From positions 1 to 13,876 of the forward strand of contig PFJA01000071.1 of assembly GCA_002782905.1 (NCBI GenBank): 13,876 bases of DNA, read 5' to 3'. Numbering within the stretch: the stretch's first letter is position 1; every line of letters begins with the position of its first letter. This DNA comes from Lysobacterales bacterium CG_4_10_14_3_um_filter_64_11 (lineage in GTDB: Bacteria > Pseudomonadota > Gammaproteobacteria > Xanthomonadales > Xanthomonadaceae). Positions 8,828-13,876 of this stretch are shown here, piece after piece. Made by a program: the position numbers and the translations under genes. Below the pieces are notes generated by a model. The model saw only the letters and a program-made list of their open reading frames with translations. It was not told the DNA's origin and did not search any database.

Positions 8828-9210
8828 GGCCGAGGCTCCGACCCTTCAACCGGCAAACCCGCTGCCTGCCAACCGATCCAACTGCCGTCGAGTTGACTCA
8901 CTGTGCGGCCGTTTTCGACCAGCACCCGCTCGGCCAGGGTTGCGCGCCTGCCGCTGTGGCAATACACCACGACATCGCGGTCGGCGGGCACTTCGTCAAG
9001 ACGCTCGGCCAGTTGGTCGTGCGGAATCAGCACCGCACCCGGCACGTGGCCGGCATCGAACTCAGCCTGGCTGCGCACATCGAGCACCAACGGCGGATTG
9101 GCGATAGTCAACTGGCTGGCCAACTGCCGCGGCGCCACCGGCTCACCGGCGTTGACCACCAACGCCACCAGCAATGCGGCGATAACAACGAGAAGCGCGC
9201 GAAAAATCAT
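8824..9210 (-). CDS. Exported rhodanese-like domain protein
   Basis: Single rhodanese domain of 128 residues behind an N-terminal hydrophobic segment (MIFRALLVVIAALLVALVV), so it is probably periplasmic or anchored. The active-site loop is intact: C84 in YCHSGRR, a CxxGRR loop that fits sulfur (persulfide) transfer and not the longer phosphatase-type loop. LVLDVRSQAEFDAGHVPGA (41-59) is the usual substrate-side motif. AGAGGA seven bases upstream supports ATG 9210. The substrate is unknown. The gene runs straight into arginase (GTGA overlap), a pairing with no obvious chemical logic. Its start lies just 19 bp from the left att copy of the tRNA-Thr element, so its original upstream region has been replaced by that element. 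A weak TTGTAA-18-TATTCG pair just inside the element is the only promoter-like match. Confidence 0.88.
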   Translation of the reverse strand: MIFRALLVVIAALLVALVVNAGEPVAPRQLASQLTIANPPLVLDVRSQAEFDAGHVPGAVLIPHDQLAERLDEVPADRDVVVYCHSGRRATLAERVLVENGRTVSQLDGSWIGWQAAGLPVEGSEPRP

Positions 9211-9229
9211 GACCGTGTCCTCTGCGGTT

Positions 9230-9251
9230 TGGTGCGGAACCCGGATTCGAA
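9230..9251 (-). repeat. Left att copy (degenerate tRNA-Thr 3' end)
   Basis: On the minus strand this reads TTCGAATCCGGG followed by TTCCGCACCA, which is the T-loop, 3' T-stem and acceptor end of the tRNA-Thr gene at 11323-11345 with one substitution and one missing base. Thirteen bases (9239-9251 and 11333-11345) are identical. The rest of a tRNA is absent to the right, so this is an attachment-site duplicate and not a second tRNA. It marks the left boundary of the integrated element. Confidence 0.8.
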
Positions 9252-9306
9252 TAGTCGGTCCAAGTGCTTGTTTACAAGAGGCAGCGCTCCGAACAAATCC
9301 GAAAAG

Positions 9307-9330
9307 TGCCACCAAATATGCCACCAAATA
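9307..9330 (+). repeat. Tandem 12-bp repeat, candidate left integrase arm sites
   Basis: TGCCACCAAATA occurs twice, exactly and back to back (9307-9318, 9319-9330). Related TGCC(A/C)CC motifs cluster upstream of the integrase at 11147-11220. Repeats of one motif at both ends of an integrative element are what arm-type binding sites of a tyrosine recombinase look like. Binding is inferred. Confidence 0.55.
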
Positions 9331-9502
9331 GGCGTCGCTTGCCCGCCGTCGGAATCGGATGGAATCGGATCGACAGCCCCGACAGCCCGATGAACGGCAG
9401 CGATGCGCACCGTATGTCAGGCCATGCAGCAACGTCAAGCGGGTGGGATGGCGATACCCAACAGGTCCCAGCGCACCGCGCGCCGCGTGCGGCGTTGAGG
9501 CG

Positions 9503-9531
9503 TTGACGGATATACTACCTAGTAGTAGGGT
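9503..9531 (+). promoter_or_regulatory. Toxin-antitoxin promoter with palindromic operator
   Basis: TACTAC-CTA-GTAGTA (9513-9527) is a perfect inverted repeat of 6-base arms around three bases. It lies between TTGACG (9503-9508), a good -35, and TAGGGT (9526-9531), a fair -10 at 17 bp spacing; TATACT (9511-9516) is a better hexamer but lacks a matching -35. In either reading the palindrome covers the promoter, as expected for an operator bound by the helix-turn-helix antitoxin encoded downstream. The toxin ATG follows at 9538. Confidence 0.6.
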
Positions 9532-9537
9532 TCGCCC

Positions 9538-9843
9538 ATGCTCACGGTGATCGAGACGCCGCTTTTCGCCAAGCTTTGGCCCGACTAGTGGACGGATGAT
9601 GAACGCACCGAGTTCGCGGCGTACTTGGCTGCCAACCCGGAGGCGGGGGACGTGATCCCGCAGTCCGGCGGCTGCCGCAAGATGCGCTGGTCGCGCGCCG
9701 GCATGGGCAAGCAAGGCGGGGTGCGGGTGATCTATTTCAACCGGCTGGCGCAGGGCAGCATCGTGCTGCTGGTGATCTACGCCAAGAGCGCGCAGGACAA
9801 CATTTCCGCCGACATCCTGCGCCGGATCGTGAAGGAGCTTTGA
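9538..9843 (+). pseudogene. RelE/HigB-type toxin gene interrupted by an in-frame TAG
   Basis: From ATG 9538 the frame reads MLTVIETPLFAKLWPD, stop (TAG 9586-9588), then WTDDERTEFAAYLAANPEAG and on to RIVKEL at TGA 9843. Both sides are continuous parts of one toxin of about 101 residues from the RelE/HigB superfamily; relatives normally have an aromatic residue, usually Tyr, at the stop position (LWP-x-YW), so a single TAC/TAT to TAG change explains it. The body keeps CRKMRWSRAGMGKQGGVRVI and YFNRLAQGSIVLLVIYAKSA, the usual core. Translation from an internal TTG (9625) would lack the first 29 residues, so active toxin is unlikely without suppression. The 3' end contains the AAGGAG for the antitoxin, so the transcript is still needed for antitoxin expression. 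Confidence 0.85.
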
Positions 9844-9844
9844 T

Positions 9845-10141
9845 ATGCCGAAGACCGAGCAAGAACTGCTGAAGCGCGATGCCAAGCGCGACATTGGCGC
9901 CGAACTGCTGGAGTCGGTTCAGCAGATGCAGCGCGGCGAGGGACGGGTGGTGTATTCGCCCGTGGTCGAAGCCCGTACCAAGGCCGGGCTGTCGCAGGCG
10001 CAGTTCGCCGCCCTGTTGGGGGTGTCGGTGCGCACGCTGCAAAGCTGGGAGCAGGGACGCAAGCACCCCTCGGGTGCCGCGCGCACACTGCTGCAAATCG
10101 CCCTGCGCACACCGGAGGCGCTGCGCGGCTTGGCAGCGTGA
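9845..10141 (+). CDS. HigA/XRE-type helix-turn-helix antitoxin
   Basis: The 98-residue protein has a helix-turn-helix domain at about 41-85 (ARTKAGLSQAQFAALLGVSV, then RTLQSWEQGRKHPSGAARTL), as in HigA-like antitoxins encoded just after RelE/HigB-type toxins. The N-terminal 40 residues, rich in charged residues, would wrap the toxin. The start ATG lies one base after the toxin stop, and AAGGAG seven bases upstream, inside the toxin 3' end, is a near-ideal ribosome site. It most likely represses its own promoter at the palindrome 9513-9527. The reading frame is intact although the toxin is broken. The stop overlaps the next gene start (GTGA). Confidence 0.88.
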   Translation: MPKTEQELLKRDAKRDIGAELLESVQQMQRGEGRVVYSPVVEARTKAGLSQAQFAALLGVSVRTLQSWEQGRKHPSGAARTLLQIALRTPEALRGLAA

Positions 10142-10413
10142 AGCCGTCGCCAGGCTTGACCACAGGCCAGCGGCGGCGCAACCTCGCCGGCATGGATCGC
10201 TTCATTCTCGCCGTGGTGTTCGGGCCCGGCCTCGCCGCCTTCGGGTGGGCGCTGTTCGCCGGCATGGGCGTGCTCGCGGCCCTGCTGTTCGCCATCGCGA
10301 TCGACATCGCAGCGGGCGCGCTGCTGTTGCTGGCGCTATGGATCGGCGTATGCGGCTTGCACGTGCTGGTCGGGCTGTCGGGCATCCTCAACAGCGGCCG
10401 CCGGCCGGATTGA
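10138..10413 (+). CDS. Small hydrophobic membrane protein of unknown function
   Basis: Not recognised. From GTG 10138, which overlaps the antitoxin stop as GTGA, the product has 91 residues; from ATG 10192 it has 73. Residues about 22-85 are almost wholly hydrophobic (FILAVVFGPGLAAFGWALFA, then a run of Ala, Leu, Ile and Gly), enough for two or three membrane helices, with charged ends (QRRRN and SGRRPD). No ribosome site is evident at either start, so coupling to the antitoxin would be required for the longer form. It converges on the integrase remnant with 11 bp between them. It could be element cargo or a degraded frame with accidental hydrophobicity; the overlap with the antitoxin argues for a real gene. 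Confidence 0.5.
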   Translation: MKPSPGLTTGQRRRNLAGMDRFILAVVFGPGLAAFGWALFAGMGVLAALLFAIAIDIAAGALLLLALWIGVCGLHVLVGLSGILNSGRRPD

Positions 10414-10424
10414 CGCATCAGCGA

Positions 10425-11133
10425 TCAGGCCGCAGACACCGCGCGCTTGCCGCGCAGCGGCACCACGTTCGCCGCACCATCGCGCAGGGTGTCCAGGTAG
10501 TCAGCCCATGCCACCATCATCTTGCGGCGTTCCGCCATGTACTGCGCGCGGTTGTAAGCGGCGCGTACCTTGTTGCGTTCGGCGTGCGCAAGCTGGCGTT
10601 CGATCACGTCCGGCGCCCAACCCAGTTCATTCAGGCGCGTTGACGCCATCGCCCGGAAGCCGTGGCCGGTCATGGTTTCCTTGTCGAAGCCGAGCCGGCG
10701 CAGTGCCGCATTGATCGTGTTTTCGCTCATCGGTTCGCCAGCGGCACGGTATGCACTTCCCGCATCTTCATCTTGTGCGCCGGTATCCGCCATTCAGCGC
10801 CGTCAAGGTCGAGCTCTGCCCACTCGGCACGGCGCAATTCGTCCGGGCGCACAAACACCAGCGGCGCCAGCTTGAGCGCGCAGCAGGTGGCGAACTGGCC
10901 CTGATAGCCGTCAATGGCGCGCAGCAGATCACCCACCTTGCCCGCATGGTGACCGCTGCCCGCGACTTGCGCACGGGCCACGCCAAACGCTTTTCCTTGC
11001 CTGCATGACGGTACTTCATCCGCCAATACTTCGCCCCGCTCGGCATCACTTCCAGGTACAGCGCGGCGGCATCGGTCAGCTTGTACGGCTTGGCCTTTGG
11101 CTTGGCCTTGCGGGCAGCGGTATCGGTCAACAT
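10425..11133 (-). pseudogene. P4-type tyrosine integrase remnant with internal deletions
   Basis: Three pieces of one integrase lie in order but in different frames. The N-terminal DUF4102-type piece starts at ATG 11133 (MLTDTAARKAKPKAKPYKLT, then ALYLEVMPSGAKYWRMKYRH) and runs to about 10960. The middle piece (about 10946-10727) has VGDLLRAIDGYQGQFATCCA and FVRPDELRRAEWAELDLDGA, carrying the first catalytic Arg, and stops after HTVPLANR. The C-terminal piece (about 10743-10425) has MSENTINAALRRLGFDKETM, GHGFRAMAST, RQLAHAERNKVRAAYNRAQY and ERRKMMVAWADYLDTL, with the His-x-x-Arg box and catalytic Tyr. Relatives have around 400 residues; only about 236 codons remain. The core-binding domain between KRLAW and VGDLL, and about 20-25 residues between VPL and MSEN, are missing. 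The element can therefore no longer excise by itself. Confidence 0.88.
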
Positions 11134-11146
11134 GGCAGCGGCTCAG

Positions 11147-11220
11147 TTTGGGGGCATATTCAAGCACCGAAGCGGTGGCATATGCGCTTGTGCCCCCAAA
11201 TTTGCCACCACATGCCCCCG
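11147..11220. repeat. Cluster of TGCC(A/C)CC motifs, candidate right integrase arm sites
   Basis: Upstream of the integrase start five related motifs occur in 74 bp: TTTGGGGGCATA (11147-11158, inverse), GGTGGCATA (11174-11182, inverse), TGCCCCCAAA (11191-11200), TGCCACCACA (11203-11212) and TGCCCCCG (11213-11220). They share TGCC(A/C)CC(A)AA with the tandem pair at 9307-9330. The integrase has no Shine-Dalgarno and its promoter, not visible otherwise, would overlap these sites. Confidence 0.5.
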
Positions 11221-11257
11221 GATACAAGCGGACACTAACGGACGCCATGAAACGCAA

Positions 11258-11279
11258 AACCCCGCTGGGATGCGGGGTT
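11258..11279 (-). terminator. Rho-independent terminator for tRNA-Thr
   Basis: AACCCCGC-TGGGAT-GCGGGGTT forms an 8-bp stem with a 6-base loop. On the minus strand the stem ends GCGGGGTTTT and a T-rich GCGTTTC follows, about 45 bases past the tRNA CCA end, so it would stop the tRNA transcript. It lies on the element side of the att site and thus came in with the element. Confidence 0.7.
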
Positions 11280-11322
11280 CAGGGGGTTTTATGGATGGCG
11301 TCGGATGCGCTGATTGGTCTTG

Positions 11323-11345
11323 TGGTGCCGGCACCCGGATTCGAA
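11323..11345 (-). repeat. Right att copy inside the tRNA-Thr 3' end
   Basis: The last 23 bases of the tRNA gene, from the T-loop to CCA, match 9230-9251 with one substitution and one gap. The intact tRNA lies on this side, as expected when an element integrates into a tRNA 3' end and restores it. Confidence 0.8.
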
Positions 11346-11398
11346 CTGGGGACCTACCGCTTACAAGGCGGTTGCTCTACCAACTGAGCTATGCCGGC
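11323..11398 (-). tRNA. tRNA-Thr (anticodon TGT)
   Basis: Read on the minus strand: acceptor GCCGGCA pairs with TGCCGGC, then discriminator A and encoded CCA. The D arm is GCTC-AGTTGGTA-GAGC, the anticodon arm ACCGC-CTTGTAA-GCGGT with anticodon TGT, and the T arm has the loop TTCGAAT and closing CCGGG. The 76 bases form a complete cloverleaf and differ from E. coli tRNA-Thr(TGT) mainly in stem pairs. It reads ACA and, by wobble, other Thr codons. It stands between the birA-coaX-SPOR genes and the integrated element that uses its 3' end. Confidence 0.97.
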
Positions 11399-11407
11399 GC
11401 GGCGCTC

Positions 11408-11413
11408 ATTCTA
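11408..11413 (-). promoter_or_regulatory. Candidate -10 box for tRNA-Thr
   Basis: TAGAAT on the minus strand lies ten bases before the tRNA 5' end. TTCCTT at 17 bp spacing is a weak -35. The GC-rich GAGCGCCGC that follows resembles the discriminator of stable-RNA promoters. The tRNA could also be read from the upstream SPOR gene. Confidence 0.45.
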
Positions 11414-11479
11414 TCAGTGCCGATGACAGCAAGGAATGCGCAACGCCAACGCCACCGGTTGCAACACGCGACGACGCCA

Positions 11480-12427
11480 TTACTGGCAAGCAAGATTTTC
11501 GATACGGGTTCCCGGATAGCGCGTCGCCTGCTGCCGCCACGCCGTGTCGTCCACCGCCACGGCGATGTCAAGCCACCACCGGGTCAGTTCCTGCTGCCGC
11601 GGTTCCAAACGCGGTTCGAAGCCAAAGCCGCGCACCATCTCACGACGCGCTTCGGCGTTGGAAAGATCGCGGAACAGGCCCAGCGAAACCGTATTTTCCT
11701 GTTCACCGGCGGTAACCACGTAATAATCGCGCAAGCCTTTTTCCTGTAGCATGCGCGCCGCGTCCATCGCCTCTTGCCGGCTCGCGAACGCCGCCAGATA
11801 CACCCGGTAGCCGCGCACTTCGCTGCTGCGCACTTCCCGCACTTGCTGCCGCTGCACGGCGTTTTCGATCAATGCGCTGGTTCGCCGCAGATCGTCGATC
11901 GCCACGAACGGCCCAATGCTGAAGCAGTGGTACGTCACATCGGGCGCCGGCGGTTCGCCATCGGTGACCACGGCCGTCCCCGGCCCTGCATCAGCCACCG
12001 CACCCGCGGCGCCGGCCACAGCGTGATCGGCCGCGACATCAGGTTCGTGCGCGGGCGGCGACGCAAGCGCAGGCGCCGCCCCGGTGACCACGGCCGCGCC
12101 CGGCCCTGCATCAGCCACCGCACCCGCGGCGCCGGCCGCAGCGTGATCGGCCGCGACATCAGGTTCGTGCGCGGGCGGCGACGCAAGTGCAGGCACCGAC
12201 CCGGTGACCACAGCATCGCTGGCGACAAGCTGGGCATTGCCGATCTCGGCCGCTGCCGGCAGCGGCGCGGCAACCGGCTCCGCTTCGGCCAGCAAACGCA
12301 ACCGCGGTATTGCGGAAATCGCAGCGTCACGTGCGCGTGCCGGATCAGGCGCCGGGCCCCACAACGCCCAGGCGGCTACCCCCAGATTCATCATCAGCAA
12401 AATGGCTACCAGTGCGCGCGATATCAT
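11480..12427 (-). CDS. SPOR-domain inner-membrane protein
   Basis: SPOR domains bind denuded peptidoglycan glycans, often at the division site. The 315-residue protein has a short cytoplasmic start, one membrane helix (about 4-23, RALVAILLMMNLGVAAWALW), an Ala/Pro-rich periplasmic linker and a C-terminal SPOR-like region (about 206-275, GYRVYLAAFASRQEAMDAAR, then DYYVVTAGEQENTVSLGLFR). The linker contains two nearly identical 40-residue units (73-112 and 113-152) made by a DNA duplication. The start ATG 12427 is nine bases after the coaX stop, with no clear Shine-Dalgarno. An SPOR gene after birA-coaX is common in related bacteria; the functional link is not established. The SPOR assignment rests on layout and the repeated aromatic/glycine pattern, so it is less certain than the membrane topology. 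Confidence 0.8.
   Translation of the reverse strand: MISRALVAILLMMNLGVAAWALWGPAPDPARARDAAISAIPRLRLLAEAEPVAAPLPAAAEIGNAQLVASDAVVTGSVPALASPPAHEPDVAADHAAAGAAGAVADAGPGAAVVTGAAPALASPPAHEPDVAADHAVAGAAGAVADAGPGTAVVTDGEPPAPDVTYHCFSIGPFVAIDDLRRTSALIENAVQRQQVREVRSSEVRGYRVYLAAFASRQEAMDAARMLQEKGLRDYYVVTAGEQENTVSLGLFRDLSNAEARREMVRGFGFEPRLEPRQQELTRWWLDIAVAVDDTAWRQQATRYPGTRIENLACQ
11963..12202. repeat. Two-copy 120-bp tandem repeat inside the SPOR gene
   Basis: Copies at 11963-12082 and 12083-12202 are about 95% identical (six differences by eye), followed by the first 12 bases of a third unit (GGTGACCACAGC at 12203). The period is a multiple of three, so each copy adds 40 linker residues (VVTG, then PALASPPAHEPDVAADHA, then AGAAGAVADAGPG). 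Confidence 0.95.
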
Positions 12428-12436
12428 GCTGTGAGT

Positions 12437-13177
12437 CTAACCCGAGCCATGCTTCGCCCACACCGCCAGTCCTTCGAGCACCAGATCCGGCGCGAGCTGG
12501 TAATCCAGATCCAGCTCCGACCCGATGTCAGCGGCACCGCCGCCGCCCAGCAACAGCGCCGGCGCGCAGCCGAATACCACCGCGGCCTTGGCGTGGCAGC
12601 GTTCAATCAAGCCCAGTGTGGCCCCCAGGGCGCCGCCTGCCAGCGCGTCACGGGTGTTGCTGGCAAACACCATTGCCTCGCCACCGTCTTCAACAAGGTG
12701 CGGCACCCGTGCCGCCAACGCTGCACGCATCAGTGTCGGGGTGGGTGCAATCACCCCGCCCAGATGTCTGCCATCCTGGCCCAGCGCATCCACGGTTACT
12801 GCGGTGCCCAGGCTGACAATCAGCCACGGGCCGGGGCCGCGTGCGTGCGCCGCAAGCAGCGCGAGAAAGCGATCTGCGCCCAACTGTTCGGGCTGCGGGT
12901 AAGCGACGTGCACTCCGGCGAATGCGGCGCTGGGACGAACATCCCGACACGGCACTCCGTGCCGCGCGCACAGCGCGCGCACGCGCGCGGCAAGATCCGC
13001 CGTTGCCACCGACGACAGATACGCATCCTGGGCGCGCGGCAGCGCCGCCAGCACCTGATCCAGTGCCAGATCGAAGCCACCACCCTGATGCGCCAGAGCC
13101 CCCTGATCGAGCAACCGCCCGTTCGCGAGACGTGCCCATTTCAAGCGGCTATTGCCCAGATCGAACAACCAGCTCAT
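12437..13177 (-). CDS. coaX: Type III pantothenate kinase
   Basis: CoaX phosphorylates pantothenate with ATP, the first step to coenzyme A; the type III enzyme needs a monovalent cation and is not inhibited by CoA. The 246-residue protein shows the ASKHA-fold signatures: phosphate-binding DLGNSRLKW (6-14), PEQLGADRFLAL (96-107) with catalytic D102, and SLGTAVTVDAL (122-132). LGGVIAPTPTLMRAALA is the usual dimer-face motif. The ATG shares its A with the birA stop (TAATG), and GGGG lies seven bases upstream, so it is translated in step with birA. The partner order birA-coaX is common in bacteria. Confidence 0.95.
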   Translation of the reverse strand: MSWLFDLGNSRLKWARLANGRLLDQGALAHQGGGFDLALDQVLAALPRAQDAYLSSVATADLAARVRALCARHGVPCRDVRPSAAFAGVHVAYPQPEQLGADRFLALLAAHARGPGPWLIVSLGTAVTVDALGQDGRHLGGVIAPTPTLMRAALAARVPHLVEDGGEAMVFASNTRDALAGGALGATLGLIERCHAKAAVVFGCAPALLLGGGGAADIGSELDLDYQLAPDLVLEGLAVWAKHGSG

Positions 13178-13876
13178 TACCCTGCCCCGCGCACACTCAC
13201 CTCGCCCGAATACAGCACCCGCTCGCCCTGCGCCGTGCGCACCCGCAAGCCACCATCATCGGCCAGACCCAGCACCTGTGCGGCAAACACCGCGCCCGCA
13301 TCATCCACCCGCAGCGCCTGCCCGGCCAGCACGTCGTAGCCGGGCCAGCGCGCGATGATATCGGGCAAGCCGTGTTCGGCAAAACGCGACAACGCGAGCA
13401 GTACCTGCGCAATTACCGCCGCCGCCAGCGCGTTGCGCGGCGGTGGCTTGCCATCCAGCAAACCGGCGAGATCGCACCATGGCTGATCGATCGCGGTCGC
13501 CGCCATCGCCGGCATGCGCACGTTGATGCCGATGCCGATCACGGCGGTCACCGGCCCGCCCAGCTCACCACTGACATCCACCATGATGCCAGCAAGCTTG
13601 CAGCCATCGGCCAGCACGTCGTTTGGCCACTTCAGGCCGACACCGGCAACCGCCAGCGTGCGCAGGGCATCCACCACCGCCACACCGATGGCGAGGCTGA
13701 GCCCGGCCAAGCGTGCCAGCGGCAGATCGAAGCGCCAGCCCAGCGACAGATACAGATGCGCCGCCAATGGCGACACCCACGGGCGGCCACGGCGACCACG
13801 CCCGGCGCTCTGCCGTTCGGCCAACAGCACCGCCGGCAAACGGCACGTGGCAACGCGACGCAACAGCTCGCTCTGG
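13177..13876 (-). CDS. birA: Biotin-[acetyl-CoA-carboxylase] ligase (5' end outside window)
   Basis: BirA activates biotin to biotinyl-AMP and attaches it to the carboxyl carrier protein. The frame is open through the right edge (SELLRRVATCRLPAVLLAER), giving at least 233 residues. Visible motifs are the biotin-binding loop GRGRRGRPW, KWPNDVLADGCKLAGIMVDV with the key Lys, VIGIGINV, and the C-terminal SH3-like domain ending QGERVLYSGEVSVRG. A TTG at 13863 is not the true start, since family sequence continues upstream of it. Whether an N-terminal DNA-binding domain is present, which would make it a repressor as in E. coli, cannot be seen. The TAA stop overlaps the coaX ATG by one base. Confidence 0.95.
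   Translation of the reverse strand, partial: QSELLRRVATCRLPAVLLAERQSAGRGRRGRPWVSPLAAHLYLSLGWRFDLPLARLAGLSLAIGVAVVDALRTLAVAGVGLKWPNDVLADGCKLAGIMVDVSGELGGPVTAVIGIGINVRMPAMAATAIDQPWCDLAGLLDGKPPPRNALAAAVIAQVLLALSRFAEHGLPDIIARWPGYDVLAGQALRVDDAGAVFAAQVLGLADDGGLRVRTAQGERVLYSGEVSVRGAG

Larger units (their letters stand above)
9252..9537. other. Non-coding left end of the element
   Basis: No believable gene is present; the short frames here have no family features. The stretch holds CAAG-TG-CTTG and CTTGT-TT-ACAAG inverted repeats (9261-9277 area), two abutting copies of TGCCACCAAATA (9307-9330), two of GGAATCGGAT (9351-9370) and two near-copies of GACAGCCC(C/G) (9372-9389), then about 120 bp without recognisable signals until the toxin promoter near 9503. 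Confidence 0.6.

Noticed and set aside
9230..9251. A second tRNA gene at the left att copy.
   Set aside because: Only the T-loop to CCA part is present; there is no anticodon or D arm.
9207..9410. A 67-codon minus-strand frame upstream of the rhodanese gene, and its in-frame fusion to rhodanese.
   Set aside because: It crosses the att site and arm-like repeats and shows no protein features; the rhodanese signal segment starts at 9210 with a good ribosome site.
9586..9588. TAG in the toxin as a recoded codon (selenocysteine-like or pyrrolysine).
   Set aside because: No recoding machinery or stem is visible and relatives usually have an aromatic residue here; a point mutation or sequencing error is simpler.
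11963..12202. CRISPR-like repeat pattern.
   Set aside because: Two long tandem units without spacers, in frame in a coding gene; no array or cas gene in the window.
11774..13339. A 521-codon plus-strand frame across the SPOR, coaX and birA genes.
   Set aside because: Runs antisense through three recognised genes; Arg/His/Cys-rich low-complexity translation typical of GC-rich shadows.

Overview
The window reads as a chromosomal segment of a GC-rich gammaproteobacterium, most likely of the Xanthomonadales (Lysobacterales) type. The grounds are the gene order aroC-asd-fimV-truA on one strand, a birA-coaX-SPOR block, a FimV-type polar hub protein, high GC and very long spurious antisense frames. 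The placement rests on gene order and protein character only, because no database search was possible.

Left part (1-6213, minus strand): prmB, aroC, asd, fimV and the 5' half of truA all point the same way. They cover ribosomal protein methylation, the last step to chorismate, aspartate-semialdehyde synthesis, polar/type IV pilus organisation and tRNA pseudouridylation. aroC and asd overlap by one base (TAATG). A palindromic repeat (5187-5275) separates prmB from aroC. Divergently, an SCO1/SenC copper protein (6272-6940) overlaps psd (6937-7797) by ATGA. psd ends inside a second copy of the same palindromic repeat, in inverted orientation; the repeat supplies its stop codon.

Middle (7898-9210, minus): a small periplasmic rhodanese overlaps a following arginase by GTGA, so the two form an operon.

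Accessory part (about 9230-11345): a 2.1 kb decayed integrative element sits at the 3' end of a tRNA-Thr(TGT) gene. The tRNA end is recognisable again at 9230-9251, just upstream of the rhodanese gene. Between the two att copies lie a RelE/HigB-type toxin gene broken by an in-frame TAG, an intact helix-turn-helix antitoxin, a small membrane protein gene coupled to the antitoxin, and an integrase with internal deletions. Repeated TGCC(A/C)CC-type motifs near both ends look like integrase arm sites.

Right part (11323-13876, minus): birA (5' end outside the window) overlaps coaX by one base, followed closely by a SPOR-domain membrane protein with a 120 bp in-frame tandem duplication, and then tRNA-Thr with its own likely promoter.

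Most of the window is ordinary housekeeping DNA. The parts that reward a second look are the tRNA-Thr element and its toxin-antitoxin remnant, the inverted pair of palindromic repeats, and the tandem duplication in the SPOR protein. I did not find a convincing new multi-gene system.
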